From positions 1-34,098 of the forward strand of contig JAURQB010000162.1 in NCBI GenBank assembly GCA_030836365.1: a stretch of 34,098 nucleotides of DNA. The letters are read 5' to 3'. Made by a program: the position numbers and the translations under genes. Of the stretch, positions 23,972 to 32,588 are shown piece by piece. Source of the stretch: Bdellovibrionota bacterium. GTDB taxonomy: Bacteria > Bdellovibrionota > Bacteriovoracia > Bacteriovoracales > Bacteriovoracaceae. Under the pieces are notes generated by a model that worked only from the letters and a program-made list of their open reading frames with translations, was not told where the DNA came from and searched no databases. Numbering within the stretch: the first letter of the stretch is position 1; each line of letters opens with the position of its first letter.

Positions 23972-23993
23972 ACTGGGCCGTCTCGCCCAAGTG
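23972..23993 (+). promoter_or_regulatory. Bulged hairpin just upstream of lon
   Basis: TGGGC and GCCCA form a stem around CGTCTC, extended by an ACT/AGT pairing with one bulged A (23972-23993). It lies 23 bases before the ATG of lon, so it would be in the 5' leader of its mRNA. This could affect translation or transcription; no known regulator binding site is recognised. Confidence 0.3.
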
Positions 23994-24015
23994 AATAAAT
24001 AGTGCAGGAGGTGCT

Positions 24016-26433
24016 ATGTCAGACACGAAGTCCAATTCGGCAAAGAAATACCCATTATTACCCCTTCGCGATGTAATTATTTTTCCTCACATGGTTGTTC
24101 CATTATTTGTTGGAAGAGAGAAATCAATTGCAGCACTTGAGGCAGCATCAAAAAATAATAACGAGCTGTTTCTAGTTACTCAAAAGGATGCAAGCGTTCT
24201 AAATCCGGACAGAGAAGATGTTCATGATATTGGTACCGTCGTCAACATCATTCAAATGCTAAGGCTTCCAGATAATACAATTAAAGTTTTAATTGAAGGT
24301 AAGAGACGTGCTAAGATTGAAAACTTTGCAAATGATAAAGATGGATACTCTGCTGCGGTTGTTACTTGCGAAGATGTTTTAGATGATCAAGTTAAAGTAG
24401 AAGCATCTGTTAGAAGTTTAAAAAATATTTTTGAATCATACGTAAAACTTAATAAAAGAATTCCTCCTGAGCTTTTAATGAGTATTTCCGCGATTACTGA
24501 TCCTTCAAGACTTGCAGATATTGTCGTTGCGCACTTGAGTATGAAGATTGAAGAGAAGCAAGAAATTCTTGATGCACTTAATGTATCTGTTCGCTTAGAA
24601 AAACTCCTTGAAAAAATGCAAGGTGAAATTGAAATTATTAATGTTGAGAAAAAAATTCGTACTCGAGTTAAAACTCAAATGGAGAAGTCTCAAAAAGAGT
24701 ACTATCTCAATGAGCAAATGAATGCGATTCAAAAAGAGCTCGGCCAAAAAGACGATGGCAAAACGGAGCTTCAAGAATTAGAAGATAGGCTTGAAGCGAA
24801 AAAGATGCCTGAAGAGGCGAGAGAGAAAGCTCGTAAAGAAATCAAAAAATTAAAATCGATGTCACCAATGTCAGCAGAAGCTGCTGTTGTGAGAAATTAT
24901 GTGGATTGGATGATCAATCTTCCATGGCATGAGTACACGGTTGATGACAACTCAATTGCAAAAGCAAAAGACATTCTCGAAGAACAACATTATGGACTAA
25001 AAGATGTAAAAGAAAGAATGGTTGAATATCTTGCTGTTAGAAGTTTAATCGGAGATGAGCTTGAGGGAAGAGGAACGATTCTTTGTCTTGTCGGGCCACC
25101 AGGTGTAGGTAAGACAAGTATTGCGAAATCACTTGCTGAATCTTTAGGTCGTAAATTTGTTCGAATTTCCCTGGGCGGTGTTCGAGACGAAAGTGAGATC
25201 AGAGGGCACAGAAGAACATATGTGGGTGCGATGCCTGGAAAGATTATTTCTGCATTGAAAAAAGCGGGTACATCAAATCCTGTCATTCTTTTAGATGAAA
25301 TTGATAAAATGAATAGTGATTTTAGAGGGGACCCTGCAAGTGCAATGTTAGAGGTTCTTGACCCTGAACAAAATAAAACTTTTGGTGATCATTATATAGA
25401 AGTTGAATATGATCTTTCAAAGGTGATGTTTGTGATGACGGCAAATGACCTTGGCAGTATTCCAGGACCACTAAGAGATAGAATGGAAGTGATGCAAATT
25501 CCAGGTTACACGCCGAATGAAAAACTGCAAATTGCTAAGCAGTACTTGGTAAGTAAGGCGGTCAGAAATAATGGTCTTGATAATTACACACTCAACCTTA
25601 AAGATGATTCTATTGAGAGTATCATTTCTCATTACACCAAAGAATCAGGAGTAAGAGAGCTAGAGCGAGTTATTAATACAGTAGCTAGAAAAATTGCGAC
25701 TGATGTAGTCACAAAAGAGTACAAAGAAGGCAAAAAGTTTACTGTCAATACTACTCAATTGGGGAAACTGCTTGGTCCCAAAAAATTTGATAAAACCGAT
25801 ATTGAGGTAGAGCCTCAAGTTGGTCTCGTTAATGGGTTGGCCTGGACTTCGGTTGGTGGAGAGCTTCTGCATATTGAAGTTGTCACGGTATCAGGAAATG
25901 GGAAGATTCAAATTACTGGAAAGCTTGGCGAAGTGATGCAAGAGTCTGCTCGAGCTGCTTTAAGCTATGTTCGCTCTATTAGTGATCGTCTTGGTATTGA
26001 TGCCGAGTGGTATGAGAAGAATGATATTCATATCCACGTACCAGAAGGTGCGACGCCAAAGGATGGCCCAAGTGCAGGGATTACGATGGTGTCGGCATTA
26101 ACATCGGCGATTACAGGCATTAAGGTTTTTCAAGATGTGGCGATGACGGGAGAGGTAACCATTAGGGGACGAGTACTTCCCATTGGCGGATTAAAAGAGA
26201 AGCTTCTTGCTGCAAAGCAAGCGGGGATTAATAAGGTTCTTATTCCACAAAGAAACTCTAAAGATCTCTCTGATATTCCAAAGGAAATTAAGCAAGGTAT
26301 CGAAATTGTGGCCTGTACTCATGCGGAAGAGGTGCTAAAGCATGCGCTTAATTTGAGCCGGCCAGAGACTTTTATGAAGGTTGTGGGACTAAAGGTTATA
26401 GATCCACAAAATCAAATGGAAGTAGCGAACTAG
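24016..26433 (+). CDS. lon: Lon, ATP-dependent serine protease
   Basis: An 805-residue cytoplasmic protease, close to the standard Lon length, that removes misfolded and regulatory proteins. Domains in order are the N-terminal substrate domain beginning P-L-L-P-L-R-D-V-I-I-F-P (about 13-200), a coiled-coil linker (about 200-290), the AAA+ module with Walker A G-P-P-G-V-G-K-T (360-367) and Walker B with L-L-D-E-I-D (425-430), and the protease domain with P-K-D-G-P-S-A-G (S686 catalytic) and G-G-L-K-E-K (K729 catalytic). A strong AGGAGG ribosome site is ten bases before the ATG. It lies in the classic clpP-clpX-lon order but 245 bases beyond clpX, with its own leader and a strong terminator. 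Confidence 0.97.
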   Translation: MSDTKSNSAKKYPLLPLRDVIIFPHMVVPLFVGREKSIAALEAASKNNNELFLVTQKDASVLNPDREDVHDIGTVVNIIQMLRLPDNTIKVLIEGKRRAKIENFANDKDGYSAAVVTCEDVLDDQVKVEASVRSLKNIFESYVKLNKRIPPELLMSISAITDPSRLADIVVAHLSMKIEEKQEILDALNVSVRLEKLLEKMQGEIEIINVEKKIRTRVKTQMEKSQKEYYLNEQMNAIQKELGQKDDGKTELQELEDRLEAKKMPEEAREKARKEIKKLKSMSPMSAEAAVVRNYVDWMINLPWHEYTVDDNSIAKAKDILEEQHYGLKDVKERMVEYLAVRSLIGDELEGRGTILCLVGPPGVGKTSIAKSLAESLGRKFVRISLGGVRDESEIRGHRRTYVGAMPGKIISALKKAGTSNPVILLDEIDKMNSDFRGDPASAMLEVLDPEQNKTFGDHYIEVEYDLSKVMFVMTANDLGSIPGPLRDRMEVMQIPGYTPNEKLQIAKQYLVSKAVRNNGLDNYTLNLKDDSIESIISHYTKESGVRELERVINTVARKIATDVVTKEYKEGKKFTVNTTQLGKLLGPKKFDKTDIEVEPQVGLVNGLAWTSVGGELLHIEVVTVSGNGKIQITGKLGEVMQESARAALSYVRSISDRLGIDAEWYEKNDIHIHVPEGATPKDGPSAGITMVSALTSAITGIKVFQDVAMTGEVTIRGRVLPIGGLKEKLLAAKQAGINKVLIPQRNSKDLSDIPKEIKQGIEIVACTHAEEVLKHALNLSRPETFMKVVGLKVIDPQNQMEVAN

Positions 26434-26454
26434 AATTATTATCAAATTTTTTTG

Positions 26455-26487
26455 AAAAAAAGGAGGTGATATTCACCTCCTTTTTTA
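26455..26487 (+). terminator. Rho-independent terminator of lon
   Basis: AGGAGGTGA (26461-26469) and TCACCTCCT (26473-26481) form a perfect 9-bp stem with a three-base loop, followed by T to 26486. A flanking A-run makes the structure symmetrical, so it may also act on the minus strand. Confidence 0.92.
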
Positions 26488-26516
26488 TTGACAGCCTGAG
26501 CGTTTTTACTTAAATT
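26488..26516 (+). promoter_or_regulatory. Promoter of tRNA-Val
   Basis: TTGACA (26488-26493) is a perfect -35, followed 17 bases on by TAAATT (26511-26516) as -10. The expected transcript start is a few bases before the tRNA 5' end at 26531, so this tRNA probably has its own promoter immediately after the lon terminator. Confidence 0.65.
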
Positions 26517-26530
26517 GGTGCCTTCACTGA

Positions 26531-26605
26531 GGGCGTGTAGCTCAGTGGGAGAGCGCTGCCCTTACAAGGCAGATGTCGCAGGTTCAATCCCTGCCACGCC
26601 CACCA
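26531..26605 (+). tRNA. tRNA-Val, anticodon UAC, with encoded CCA
   Basis: All arms fold by eye: acceptor GGGCGTG with CACGCCC, D-stem GCTC with GAGC, anticodon stem CTGCC with GGCAG around loop CTTACAA (anticodon TAC at 26563-26565, decoding GUA and other GUN valine codons by wobble), and T-stem GCAGG with CCTGC around TTCAATC. Discriminator A and CCA are encoded at 26602-26605. Confidence 0.95.
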
Positions 26606-26628
26606 TTAAAACTCAAATTAATATTTAA

Positions 26629-28563
26629 TTAAGGTTCACCCCATTTTGCACATACGACAAAAATATTATCAGGCTCTTTGGCTCGTCCTGTGCATCTACA
26701 TTGATATGCATTGTCATTAGGGATAGGGTGACTGATTTCAATCGATCCACCATCACAATCACAACCTCCTCCGATTACGATGGAGTCAAGTAGGACATCA
26801 CTACACTTAGGACTTATATCTCTGTCACTTTCAACAGCAAACTCAACTTGGAATGTGGCATTTATTTTGCCTGGGCTGATTTTCGCAGCTGCCGAAATAT
26901 CGGTATCAGTAATTGTTCCATTCTGTATGTCTGACGTGCTGATGGTATTGTTCAGTATATCATGAGTTGTGATTGTGCTATTTTTTATATCATCAGTTGT
27001 GATTGTCTCATCTTTGATATCAATTGATGTAATGGAATCATTTAAGATAGAGGCGCTATCAACTGCATCAATTAGAGTTAAAGTCCCATTAACTTCTAGG
27101 GTGGCTCCATCTTTTATGTTTATACGACTTCCACTCTCTACAGATAATGTTGAGTTATGATGAATGGTAGTTGTTCTTAGGTCAACAGTATTTGAAAATT
27201 CAGTAGCACCGGTAACGGTACCACCATCGGTCAGACTTAAAAAAGTATCCTTAATATTTCCTGTTAATCCAGTGAGGTAACCAAGCTCTGATACTCTTAT
27301 TGTTGACGTCGTAATTTGTCCATTCAATAGAGAGGATATTAAAACGAAGCCTTGATTTGTTAAAGGCGCAAGCTTACTCAAAGCGATTGCTGCAGCAGCT
27401 GCGATGTCATCGTTAACGATAGTGCCGTCTTGAATTTTATCTGATCCAATATCGTTGATAGAAATGGTATTCGTCACTGAATCAAAACTAAGAGGGGGGG
27501 CGGCCGTAATTGACAAGCTATCAGTGGCAATATCACTAAAAGATGTCCAGGAGACTTCACCGTCACCATCGGTTACCAGCACTTGATTTACTGAACCATC
27601 TCCTTCGGGAAACTGGTAAGCACCACCAACACTGAGTTCGGAAACACCAAGGCTGCCATTGCTATGAATGTAAAAAATTTCTTTTACACCTTGCTTGAAT
27701 GATAAACCCGCGCCAGCTGCTTCAATTGTATATTCACTATCCGCATCCTCGTTTATATTAAAGCCAATTTTCCCTCCATTAGCGCCAAACGAATCTATAA
27801 TGAGCTCTTCAATAATAGTCAATGTCCCATCGCCTTCATCGAATTGAGGGATTTGACCAGGGCCGTTTCCGACATCTATGTTTAATATTCCGCTCTCGGT
27901 AATTTCATCGCCCTTATTTGCAAACCCAGTATTTAGCAATATGCTTTCAACTGCTCCATCTGAGGATTGCAGGGTGGCAAAATCAACGGGGATCCATGAG
28001 TTTAGGTCACCACTCCAGGTGACAACTTGGCCATCAGATGCGTTTTCGTGATGAAGTTTATCAAAGGTGATTGCACCATCCTCTATCTTCGCCGTTGTGA
28101 TACTTTCGTCGGCAATCTTGTTAGTGGTGATTGCTCCGTCCTCGATTTTAATTTCGGTGATTGCCCCGTCTGCAACAGTAAATGAAAGAGGAACGATAGC
28201 GGCACCGGTTGCAGTACTAAGTATTAATTCTATAACGCTGTTGGAAAGTAAGTTAAACTCGGAGGTAAGGGAGTAGGTGGCTTCTATTGACGTGCTTGTT
28301 TGTGAGTTTAGGGTTAGCTCTGCTTTTTTGCTTTCAGAGTTTTTTATTTGAACTTTTTCAATTCGTTGAAAGTTTTTTCCATTTATAGTGAAAGTGGAAG
28401 AGTCCTGATCAAAAAAAACTGATTGAACGATCAGCCGATTACTTGATAGAGTCCCTCCCGGGAGAGACATTGTCGCAACAGCAGTTTCCTCTTCTTTATT
28501 ACAAGAAAATAAGGTGATCGTTGCGAGAGCAATAATAAATAGACTCGAACATTTTTTTAACAT
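26629..28563 (-). CDS. Lipoprotein with decapeptide repeats, phage-tail-fibre-like
   Basis: A 644-residue surface lipoprotein. ATG 28563 is chosen because it has an upstream AGG site; two TTG codons just before it are alternatives. The signal M-L-K-K...T-L-F-S-C gives lipidation at C21. A beta-rich domain resembling IPT/TIG follows (about 45-130, including F-T-I-N-G-K-N-F). Then come decapeptide repeats of the form D-G-A-I-T-T-x-K-I-x (about 132-170), a middle part with G-S-V-N-Q-V-L-V-T-D-G-D-G-E-V-S-W, a motif common in phage tail fibres, a second array of five repeats (about 509-558), and a Cys-rich end with six cysteines in the last 60 residues. Length and repeats suggest an elongated trimeric or beta-helical fibre; adhesion is the obvious hypothesis. 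No assigned family is certain. Confidence 0.7.
   Translation of the reverse strand: MLKKCSSLFIIALATITLFSCNKEEETAVATMSLPGGTLSSNRLIVQSVFFDQDSSTFTINGKNFQRIEKVQIKNSESKKAELTLNSQTSTSIEATYSLTSEFNLLSNSVIELILSTATGAAIVPLSFTVADGAITEIKIEDGAITTNKIADESITTAKIEDGAITFDKLHHENASDGQVVTWSGDLNSWIPVDFATLQSSDGAVESILLNTGFANKGDEITESGILNIDVGNGPGQIPQFDEGDGTLTIIEELIIDSFGANGGKIGFNINEDADSEYTIEAAGAGLSFKQGVKEIFYIHSNGSLGVSELSVGGAYQFPEGDGSVNQVLVTDGDGEVSWTSFSDIATDSLSITAAPPLSFDSVTNTISINDIGSDKIQDGTIVNDDIAAAAAIALSKLAPLTNQGFVLISSLLNGQITTSTIRVSELGYLTGLTGNIKDTFLSLTDGGTVTGATEFSNTVDLRTTTIHHNSTLSVESGSRINIKDGATLEVNGTLTLIDAVDSASILNDSITSIDIKDETITTDDIKNSTITTHDILNNTISTSDIQNGTITDTDISAAAKISPGKINATFQVEFAVESDRDISPKCSDVLLDSIVIGGGCDCDGGSIEISHPIPNDNAYQCRCTGRAKEPDNIFVVCAKWGEP
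26890..27039 (-). repeat. Decapeptide-repeat array 2 (five copies, 30-bp period)
   Basis: Five consecutive ten-residue units occupy the C-terminal third of the lipoprotein gene: D-S-I-T-S-I-D-I-K-D, E-T-I-T-T-D-D-I-K-N, S-T-I-T-T-H-D-I-L-N, N-T-I-S-T-S-D-I-Q-N and G-T-I-T-D-T-D-I-S-A. The period is exact at protein level and partly kept at DNA level. Confidence 0.85.
28057..28170 (-). repeat. Decapeptide-repeat array 1 (four copies, 30-bp period)
   Basis: Units D-G-A-I-T-E-I-K-I-E, D-G-A-I-T-T-N-K-I-A, D-E-S-I-T-T-A-K-I-E and D-G-A-I-T-F-D-K-L-H follow each other in the N-terminal third of the lipoprotein gene, with the same spacing and I-T-x-x-x-I core as array 2. Confidence 0.85.
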
Positions 28564-28734
28564 CAACAACCTATCGGAAATCAGCTTAAATACCTAACAT
28601 TTTAATGACTTATAATTGAGTTATTCTAGTGCAGTATTGGGATTGTAAAATGTATGTTTTTTCAAAGATTCTAACGTCTAACTAAAAGTTTAGTGATTAT
28701 ACGTGTTTAAGGAGTTAAAATCCAAGTTCTGAAA

Positions 28735-28740
28735 TATAAT
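28735..28740 (+). promoter_or_regulatory. TATAAT element upstream of the MMPL gene
   Basis: A perfect TATAAT lies 60 bases before the MMPL ATG, but no good -35 sits 16-18 bases upstream. The 236-base divergent gap around it also contains a 14-bp inverted repeat (ACTAAA-AG-TTTAGT, 28681-28694). Beyond these I see nothing. Confidence 0.25.
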
Positions 28741-28799
28741 ACTTTTTAAACAAAAATTATTGATACGAGAAATTTGAAATAATTAGTAGGCAGTTATTC

Positions 28800-31094
28800 A
28801 TGGGAAAACAAAACTTGGTTAGCAGTATCATCAATTCAATTATCAAGCATCCGCTAAAATATATGGCGACTTGCGTTCTGGTTTCAGTCTTTCTTATTCC
28901 TCATTTATTAAAAATTGAAAGTGATTTTGGCGTGAGGATATGGTTTCGAACAACTGATCCGTTGATAAAAGACCTAAATGAATTAGAGAGAAAATTTGGA
29001 AATGATGAAAAAGTTATCTTGGCGTTACATTCTCCTGATGGAATTTTTCAAAAAGATAAAATAGAGCTCTTACAGAAATTAACGGAAGAGCTTTGGCAGA
29101 TCCCCCAAATTCTAAGAGTGGACTCATTAACAAATTATAATTACTCAATTTCAGAGGGAGAGGACCTGATCACGGCCCCATTTTTTGATGAGTATGAAGA
29201 ATTAACTGATGATTACGTCACCTCTAGAAAAGAGTTGGCCCAAAACGATAAGATCATTCTGAATCAATTTGTTAGTAAAGACTTTAAAACGGCCGTTTTA
29301 TTTGGATCGATTGTCCCTGTCTTAGATGGAGGAAGTCCAAAGTATCGAGTAATTGCGCAAGAGATTAAAAATATTCGTACGAAGTATAAGAAATTAAACC
29401 CTGATGTTAGTTTTCACTCTGTCGGTGCGGCCAGCTATAATGATGCGTATAGAGAGGTTTCAGAAAATGATATAAAGGTGATGATCCCAATTGATTTATT
29501 ATTGATGATTCTCTTCCTCTTTTTTATCTTTAGAAGATTTGAAGCAATTGTCATCCCCACAGGTCTAGTCGCGGTCACGATTTTGATGACGTTTGGAACG
29601 AGTGGATTACTCCATTTTAAATATGATAATTTAAGTGCTGCAATTCCAGGGATTCTAATTGCTATTTGTATGGCCGACTCTGTGCATGTGCTTGCTACTT
29701 TTTATCGTAGCCTCAAGGGAGGTGCTTCAAAAGAAGAGGCAATGAAAAGTAGTTTGCATAAAAATTTTATGCCAACGTTTCTTACTTCAGTTTCAACGAT
29801 GATTGGCTTTTTTAGTCTTGTGTCCACTGAATTAATTCCCGTTCAGAATCTTGGCATCCTTGCAGGTCTAGGAACTTTTTATGCATGGATGTTTACAATA
29901 TTCTTTTGCGTTCCTTTGTTGAAGTTTATCCCCATTAAGCAGGTTTCTCTTGCTAAATCCAAAGAGGTTAGCCCAGAAGCAACTTCAAGATATATTCAAT
30001 GGATAAATCGAAATAAAAATCCGATTTTTTACATTTTTTCTATTCTCTCTGTCACTGCATTAATACTTGGTGCTCAAAATAAAGTGAATGCGGACCCTCT
30101 AAAACACTTTGATAAAAAGTTAAAAATTTCAAAAGACACAAATTTTCTTCTAAAGATTTTTAACGGTCTTGGTGGCCCGAATGTCATGGTTGATAGCGGG
30201 GGCGTTGATGGGATAAAAGATCCACGATTTATGGAGAAGGTAGAATTATTTAGGGCGTACGTTGAAAATCTGGAAGTAGTTAATAAGGTCACCAGTATTA
30301 CAGCAACTGTAAAAGACTTGAATAAGAAATTAAATAATAATTCACCTGAATATGATGCAATTCCGGATTCAAAAAATAAAATAGCGGAGACTCTTCTTCT
30401 ATATACAATGGGACTTCCTCAAGGAATGGGAATCAATGATCAAGTAAGTGTTGATAATAGGTTTATCAAACTGGTTATTTTATGGAATCTTCATGATGCA
30501 GAAACTTCGCTGCAGTTAATTGAGGAGCTAAATAAAAAAGCCACAGAGATTGGCTTAGATATAAATATCACAGGTAAGATTGTTTTATATCATCGAATGG
30601 TCAATTACATTGTAAGCTCATTTTTTCGCTCCATTGGATTAGCGCTCGTGCTAATTTCCATTATGTTAATTATTGTTTTAAAGAGCTGGAGAATTGGAAC
30701 TTTATCGCTTTTACCAAATGTGGTTCCGCTTTTATTTGGTTTAGGGTTAATGACCTTGGCCTCAATTTACATCGATATCGGAACATCCATTGTGATCTCA
30801 GTTTGTTTGGGGATTGCTGTGGATGATACAATTCATTTTCTCAGCCATTACCGAACGTTAACTTCGTCTGGCTTAACGCCAGTTAAAGCTCTGGAAAAGG
30901 TGTTTGTTCATACTGCTCCAGCGCTCGTGTTTACGACCATAATCCTGACCGTTTGCTTCGGTTGTTTTATTTTTGCGAACTTCGTTCCAAATATTAATTT
31001 TGGTATTCTTTGTTCAATCATACTAACCTTTGCCCTATTAGTTGACTTAATTTATCTGCCAGCAATTATTTTAAAATTTAACGTTTCAAAATAA
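28800..31094 (+). CDS. MMPL/RND-superfamily exporter
   Basis: A 764-residue inner-membrane protein with the duplicated RND layout: TM1 (about 20-38), a periplasmic domain (about 40-225), TM2-6 (about 228-380), TM7 (about 410-428), a second periplasmic domain (about 430-600) and TM8-12 (about 605-760). Both halves carry the TM4-type signature: C-M-A-D-S-V-H-V-L-A-T-F-Y-R (290-303) and G-I-A-V-D-D-T-I-H-F-L-S-H-Y-R (about 669-683). The Asp residues in these positions belong to the proton relay of this superfamily. It fits the COG1033 predicted-exporter group, which includes hopanoid and lipid exporters, rather than AcrB-type pumps because it is shorter. No membrane-fusion or outer-membrane partner lies next to it, so the cargo is unknown. 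Confidence 0.85.
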   Translation: MGKQNLVSSIINSIIKHPLKYMATCVLVSVFLIPHLLKIESDFGVRIWFRTTDPLIKDLNELERKFGNDEKVILALHSPDGIFQKDKIELLQKLTEELWQIPQILRVDSLTNYNYSISEGEDLITAPFFDEYEELTDDYVTSRKELAQNDKIILNQFVSKDFKTAVLFGSIVPVLDGGSPKYRVIAQEIKNIRTKYKKLNPDVSFHSVGAASYNDAYREVSENDIKVMIPIDLLLMILFLFFIFRRFEAIVIPTGLVAVTILMTFGTSGLLHFKYDNLSAAIPGILIAICMADSVHVLATFYRSLKGGASKEEAMKSSLHKNFMPTFLTSVSTMIGFFSLVSTELIPVQNLGILAGLGTFYAWMFTIFFCVPLLKFIPIKQVSLAKSKEVSPEATSRYIQWINRNKNPIFYIFSILSVTALILGAQNKVNADPLKHFDKKLKISKDTNFLLKIFNGLGGPNVMVDSGGVDGIKDPRFMEKVELFRAYVENLEVVNKVTSITATVKDLNKKLNNNSPEYDAIPDSKNKIAETLLLYTMGLPQGMGINDQVSVDNRFIKLVILWNLHDAETSLQLIEELNKKATEIGLDINITGKIVLYHRMVNYIVSSFFRSIGLALVLISIMLIIVLKSWRIGTLSLLPNVVPLLFGLGLMTLASIYIDIGTSIVISVCLGIAVDDTIHFLSHYRTLTSSGLTPVKALEKVFVHTAPALVFTTIILTVCFGCFIFANFVPNINFGILCSIILTFALLVDLIYLPAIILKFNVSK

Positions 31095-31165
31095 GAAAAT
31101 ATTTCTCCCTAAATCAAATTTATCAAAAGTGAAACAATAGATGAGTATTGATTGTGGGAGATCTT

Positions 31166-32182
31166 ATGAGAATTCTTTTTGTATTATTAATTTCAATTCA
31201 AGCCAACGCTTACTTTAATGCAAATGAGGTAAAACAATCTATTTCAAAAAAAGATATTGATGTGAAAATCGCTAAAAAATGGTTTGATCATTACTATGCT
31301 AAAGGGAGTGAGGATTTTCAGACTGCTTTTGATCGAGGTGATCAGTACAAAAAAAGTATTGAATTAGTTCTTAAACGATATCAAGTTCCTGTTGATTTCT
31401 ATTATTTAGCAATGACTGAAAGTTATTTTAATAATCACGCACGCTCACACAAGGAAGCCGTTGGCTTGTGGCAATTTATTCCAAGCACGGCCGAGAATTA
31501 CGGATTAATTGTTACAGAGCAAATTGATGAACGTCGGCATCCTATTAAATCAACAATTGCAGCAGCAAAATATTTGCGTGATCTGCATAATATTTTTCAA
31601 GATTGGACGCTAGCAGCTGCAGCTTACAATTGCGGGGAATATCGAGTTTTACGAGCAATTAAAAAAGGCGGAACGCGATCTTTTGCGAAACTTGCTGAAA
31701 TGAAATTGTTACCAGATGAAACAATTAACTATGTAAGTAAATTTTGGGTCACACGAGAAATTGATGCCAAAATAAGAAAAAAATCATTGATGGTTTCTAA
31801 AGATCGATATTTGGATTCTGGTACGATTACAATTAAATCAATGGGGACAAAACTCGAGACATTAAGTCTAATTTCTGAATTATCAATGGATGAGATTATT
31901 TCTTACAATCCAGGAATCACTAGAAAAATGAGTAGCTTTCCGAAGAATTTTAATCTCTACTTGCCCCGAGCTAATGCGAGTTTGTATTCAAGCTTCATTA
32001 GGCAAAATGGAGTTGTTAGTAAAGTTACTAGACCAGAAGCATTGCATCTTTGGGGGATAAAAGATTCAGTCAAGGGAGATGATATTAAAATCACCTTCAT
32101 TTCACCACAGCAAATTAAAATTAAGAATATGAGAACAAAAGAAGAAACAATTATTAATAAAAAAGAATTATCAAAAATCTAA
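31166..32182 (+). CDS. Secreted lytic transglycosylase (MltD-like SLT domain)
   Basis: A 338-residue periplasmic enzyme that cleaves peptidoglycan glycan strands. ATG 31166 is preferred over an in-frame TTG at 31148 because GGGAG sits just upstream and the signal peptide (1-15, ending A-N-A) begins there. The SLT domain (about 65-190) shows L-A-M-T-E-S with E85 as the catalytic acid, A-V-G-L-W-Q-F-I-P-S-T-A (98-109), R-H-P-I-K-S-T-I-A-A-A-K-Y-L and A-A-A-A-Y-N-C-G-E (150-158). These are the family-1 signatures shared with MltD. MltD usually has LysM repeats after the SLT domain; here only one weak LysM-like stretch (about 220-260, L-E-T-L-S-L-I-S-E-L-S-M-D-E-I-I-S-Y-N-P) is seen. The last codons lie in a 31-bp tandem duplication. 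Confidence 0.88.
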   Translation: MRILFVLLISIQANAYFNANEVKQSISKKDIDVKIAKKWFDHYYAKGSEDFQTAFDRGDQYKKSIELVLKRYQVPVDFYYLAMTESYFNNHARSHKEAVGLWQFIPSTAENYGLIVTEQIDERRHPIKSTIAAAKYLRDLHNIFQDWTLAAAAYNCGEYRVLRAIKKGGTRSFAKLAEMKLLPDETINYVSKFWVTREIDAKIRKKSLMVSKDRYLDSGTITIKSMGTKLETLSLISELSMDEIISYNPGITRKMSSFPKNFNLYLPRANASLYSSFIRQNGVVSKVTRPEALHLWGIKDSVKGDDIKITFISPQQIKIKNMRTKEETIINKKELSKI

Positions 32183-32213
32183 TATTAATAAAAAAGAATT
32201 ATCAAAAATCTAA
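32152..32213. repeat. Perfect 31-bp tandem duplication at the convergent gene junction
   Basis: Bases 32152-32182 and 32183-32213 are identical. The first copy encodes the last nine residues and the TAA of the lytic transglycosylase. The second copy lies beyond that stop and carries, on the other strand, the last three codons and TGA of the Zn-ribbon gene. Confidence 0.95.
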
Positions 32214-32588
32214 TTCAACTCCATACGAACTCGCTAAATCACGAACAGATGATTCAAAAAACTTTTGATCAAAAAGAATGCTTACGACGCTTGGTTGAAA
32301 GTTATTCTCTATCGAGCAACCGTCAAGGCATTTAAAATCTGGGCTTAATGCCTCTACTTTTTTTATCGGTAACTTGTGATCAAAGCCACCATACCACTTA
32401 AAAAAGTCTTCAATTCTTGAAACGAGCCTTGTATTAATCTCATCTTGAAGGTCATTTTCAAGGTTATAAATAAAAATGCTAGACTCTTTTTTCTTCCCAT
32501 CAAAATATAGGTAGACCTTACCAGATGTCTTTAATTCAAGAGAGGTATTAAAACATTTTGGACAATATGAATGCTTAGTCAAAATCAT
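32202..32588 (-). CDS. Small protein with two Cys pairs (possible zinc ribbon)
   Basis: A 128-residue soluble protein. C9-P-K-C12 near the start and C87-L-D-G-C91 near the end form two Cys knuckles that could bind one zinc ion, as in zinc-ribbon proteins, although the second has three residues between the cysteines instead of two. Between them are strand-like stretches (V-Y-L-Y-F-D, S-S-I-F-I-Y-N-L) and a helix. I do not recognise the family. Its ATG lies on the CATG shared with the start of the opposite-strand frame at 32587, so both start regions share the same few bases. The last three codons and stop fall in the second copy of the 31-bp tandem repeat. Confidence 0.6.
   Translation of the reverse strand: MILTKHSYCPKCFNTSLELKTSGKVYLYFDGKKKESSIFIYNLENDLQDEINTRLVSRIEDFFKWYGGFDHKLPIKKVEALSPDFKCLDGCSIENNFQPSVVSILFDQKFFESSVRDLASSYGVELDF

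Noticed and set aside
26780..28276. Several plus-strand open frames (60-70 residues) opposite the repeat lipoprotein
   Set aside because: They are antisense shadows of the repetitive I/T/D-rich coding sequence and have no ribosome sites or family likeness.
28681..28694. 14-bp inverted repeat ACTAAA-AG-TTTAGT upstream of the MMPL gene
   Set aside because: A two-base loop excludes an RNA hairpin, and AT-rich palindromes of this length are expected by chance; no known operator matches.
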